Part shown: positions 13,257 through 15,235 of the stretch, piece by piece
How the letters are laid out: every line of letters starts with the position of its first letter
Numbering within the stretch: position 1 is the first letter of the stretch
Source of the DNA: Candidatus Kaiserbacteria bacterium
GTDB lineage: Bacteria > Patescibacteriota > Minisyncoccia > Phycocordibacterales > UBA918
DNA length: 15,235 nt
Direction: 5' to 3'
Assembly (NCBI GenBank): GCA_023264435.1
Contig: JAHFMK010000006.1
Location: 1 to 15,235 of the forward strand
Notes under the pieces: generated by a model
Database searches by the model: none
What the model was told of the DNA's origin: nothing
The model's input: the letters and a program-made list of their open reading frames with translations, nothing else
Made by a program: the position numbers and the translations under genes

Positions 13257-14906
13257 CTACATCATTCCGCCCATACCACCTCCCATTCCGCCCATATCAG
13301 GCATTCCTGGTTTCTCTGGCTCAGGTTCGTCGGCAATCGCAGCTTCAGTCGTGAGAAGAATTGCCACCGCAGATACGGCATGTTGTACCCCTGCACGTTC
13401 TACTTTCACAGGATCAATAATTCCTGCTTTAATCATGTCATCAACCATAACTGCTTTTGCTGCATCATACCCCGCAGAACCACCTGCTTCTTTAACCTTT
13501 TGAACAATGACCGCACCATCATCTTTCCCTACATTCTGTGCAAGTTGCTTCAATGGTTCTTCAAGTGCTTTGAGTACAATATGATATCCAATAAGTTCAT
13601 CACGATTCATATTTTGATTCATGGTGCTTTCTACCATTGCAGCAGCACGAGTAAGTGAGGTACCTCCTCCTGCAACAATCCCTTCTTCAATCGCAGCTTT
13701 GGTCGCGTTGACCGCATCTTCAATTTTAAGTTTGAGATATTTCATTTCTGTTTCTGTCGCTGCACCAACCTTAATGACTGCCACACCTCCCGAAAGTTTT
13801 GCGATACGCTCTTCGAGCTTTTCCTTATCGAATTTTGATTCAGTCTGTGCAAGCTGTGCACGAAGTGCATCAACTCGTGCATCGATTGATGCCTTAGCAC
13901 CCTCACCTCCTACGACCACCGTCTTATCTTTTGTTGCAACCACACGCCCTGCCTTTCCGAGTTGTGAAAGCTCTGATTTTTCGAGCGTAAATCCAACCTC
14001 TTCGGTAATAAGTGTTCCGCCAGTCATAACGGCAATATCATGCAATATTTCTTTTTTTCTATCGCCATATCCTGGTGCCTTTATCGCAAGAACAGAAAAT
14101 CCACCACGGAGTTTATTGACCACAAATGTTGCCAGTGCTTCACCATCTACATCATCAGCAATAATCACTAACTCCTTCTTGCCTGTTTGTGCTACCTTTT
14201 CGAGGAGTGGCAAAATCTGTTGTGCTGAACTAATTTTTTTGTCTGTAATGAGTACATGTGCATTCTTGTATTCTGCCTCCATTCGTTCTGGGTTTGTCAC
14301 CATGTATGGTGAAATATATCCTCGGTCAAATTCCATTCCTTCTGTAAACTCAGTATCAATACCAAACGATTGTGACTCTTCGACGGTAACCACTCCATCT
14401 TTACCCACCTTCTCGATGGTCTCCGCAATCTTCGCACCAATCTCTTCACTTTCCGCAGAAATCGTTGCCACTTGCTTAATCTCTTCCGTGGTAGAAATCT
14501 GTACCGCCATGTCTTGAAGTGCCTTCACCACATCTGTACATGCGTGTTCCATACCCACACGGACTGCCATTGCATTCACTCCCATTGTGGTGTGCTTCAA
14601 CCCTTCAGTAAGGAGTGCCTGTGTCAAAATGGTTGCTGTGGTTGTACCGTCACCTGCAAGCTCATTGGTCTTGTTGGCAACTTCCTTCACGATTTCTGCG
14701 CCCATATTCTCAAACTTATCTTTGAGCGTAATTTCTTTTGCAATAGTAACACCGTCATTGGTAATGGTAGGACCACCATATCCCTTATCAATCATCACAT
14801 TTCGTCCACGCGGTCCAAGTGTGATTTTTACTGCATTCGCGACAGTATCCACCCCTCGCTTAATTCGCTTCTTTACGTCTTCTCCATAAATTACTTCTTT
14901 TGCCAT
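13257..14906 (-). CDS. groL: 60-kDa chaperonin GroEL
   Basis: GroEL forms the double-ring ATP-driven folding chamber of the cytoplasm. The 549-residue length is typical. Signatures include KITLGPRGRNVMIDK (27-41), TITNDGVTIAKEI (48-60), the ATP-site stretch DGTTTATIL (86-94) and, near the C-terminus, GIVAGGGTSL and the Gly/Met tail GGMGGGMGGMM. The tail is normal for the family and points into the cavity. It starts 38 bases after groES; the ATG has no SD, so translation may rely on an A/U-rich leader or on coupling. Heat-shock control sites (CIRCE) would lie upstream of groES, outside the window. Confidence 0.99.
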   Translation of the reverse strand: MAKEVIYGEDVKKRIKRGVDTVANAVKITLGPRGRNVMIDKGYGGPTITNDGVTIAKEITLKDKFENMGAEIVKEVANKTNELAGDGTTTATILTQALLTEGLKHTTMGVNAMAVRVGMEHACTDVVKALQDMAVQISTTEEIKQVATISAESEEIGAKIAETIEKVGKDGVVTVEESQSFGIDTEFTEGMEFDRGYISPYMVTNPERMEAEYKNAHVLITDKKISSAQQILPLLEKVAQTGKKELVIIADDVDGEALATFVVNKLRGGFSVLAIKAPGYGDRKKEILHDIAVMTGGTLITEEVGFTLEKSELSQLGKAGRVVATKDKTVVVGGEGAKASIDARVDALRAQLAQTESKFDKEKLEERIAKLSGGVAVIKVGAATETEMKYLKLKIEDAVNATKAAIEEGIVAGGGTSLTRAAAMVESTMNQNMNRDELIGYHIVLKALEEPLKQLAQNVGKDDGAVIVQKVKEAGGSAGYDAAKAVMVDDMIKAGIIDPVKVERAGVQHAVSAVAILLTTEAAIADEPEPEKPGMPDMGGMGGGMGGMM

Positions 14907-14944
14907 GTATATTTACTTTGTTACAAACTTATAATGTCCTATGC

Positions 14945-15235
14945 TTAGGAAATAATGCCAAGAATACTTGATGCCGATACAATAAAAAGTTCGTCGCCTG
15001 CAATTTTGATTTCATCAAATCCATACTTTGAAAATACGATACGGTCGCCCACTTTGACGTCCATCGGCATTCGTTTCTCGCCATCTTCATCCCATTTGCC
15101 CTCGCCCACTGCCACAACAATTCCTTGTTCAGGCTTTTCTTTGCTTACCGTATCAGGAATGATGATACCGGACGCTGATTTTGTACCGGTCTCTTCATCG
15201 GTCAATCTTCGCACCACCACTCGGTCTTGTAATGG
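14945..15235 (-). CDS. groS: 10-kDa co-chaperonin GroES (5' end cut by window edge)
   Basis: The visible 96 residues are the GroES lid protein that caps GroEL. The reading frame stays open to the edge: PLQDRVVVRRL is the usual N-terminal stretch, so only a few residues (about 3-8) and the start codon are missing. The GTG at 15220 is an internal Val, not the start. The mobile-loop region is ETGTKSASGIIIPDT and the dome/C-terminal part is VGDRIVFSKYGFDEIKIAGDELFIV. It precedes groEL in the same operon, as in most bacteria. Confidence 0.97.
   Translation of the reverse strand, partial: PLQDRVVVRRLTDEETGTKSASGIIIPDTVSKEKPEQGIVVAVGEGKWDEDGEKRMPMDVKVGDRIVFSKYGFDEIKIAGDELFIVSASSILGIIS

Noticed and set aside
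13621..14517. Plus-strand open frame of 298 codons
   Set aside because: It lies wholly opposite groEL, is rich in Ser/Thr/Ala with no recognisable domain, and is a shadow of groEL codon use.
14907..15235. CIRCE or other heat-shock operator for groES-groEL
   Set aside because: The region upstream of groES lies outside the window, and the 38-base gap between the genes holds no such inverted repeat.
1..15235. CRISPR array or insertion sequence
   Set aside because: No regularly spaced repeats and no transposase-like protein were seen; the repeats present are terminators and short operator-like elements.

Overview
The window looks like a chromosomal piece of a small-genome bacterium of the Candidate Phyla Radiation (Patescibacteria), most likely of the Parcubacteria group. 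The reasons are inference: an A/T-leaning sequence, short intergenic gaps, nearly all genes on one strand, many genes without a Shine-Dalgarno (SD) site, an O-antigen-ligase-like membrane protein fused to TPR repeats beside MurJ, and a tRNA gene without encoded CCA. One of the 15 recognised genes (htpX) ends in TGA, so UGA is a stop and the recoded-UGA lineages are unlikely. Every protein gene and rnpB lie on the minus strand; only tRNA-Ser lies on the plus strand.

Layout, in minus-strand transcription order from the right edge. (1) 15235-13200: groES (cut by the window edge) and groEL, closed by an 18-bp terminator. (2) 13175-11225: promoter, lemA, a MazG-like pyrophosphohydrolase gene and htpX in one operon. 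(3) 11179-9002: a GGDEF diguanylate cyclase gene, then two paralogous genes for predicted PD-(D/E)XK-type nuclease-fold proteins. All three have a consensus GGAGG-type SD, unlike the genes around them. Each paralog is followed by a hairpin with the same ACCGCG core. (4) 9001-8737: a hairpin-rich non-coding stretch and tRNA-Ser(GGA), whose -10 box overlaps the -10 box of the next minus-strand operon. (5) 8726-6507: two exported or membrane-anchored proteins of unknown role, a DUF1761 membrane protein and a DUF192 protein. (6) 6517-6101: rnpB with its own promoter and terminator. (7) 6100-1: the O-antigen-ligase-like/TPR gene, murJ and lepA, ending in a 28-bp perfect palindrome that includes the lepA stop codon.

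The core genes serve protein folding and quality control (GroES/GroEL, HtpX, probably LemA), translation and RNA processing (LepA, tRNA-Ser, RNase P RNA) and envelope building (MurJ and the ligase-like/TPR protein). The part most like accessory DNA is 8822-11224, just past the 3' end of tRNA-Ser. Its tandem paralogs with matching terminators are the best candidate for an undescribed system. No integrase, methylase or other partner is present to define their job, so any function remains inference.
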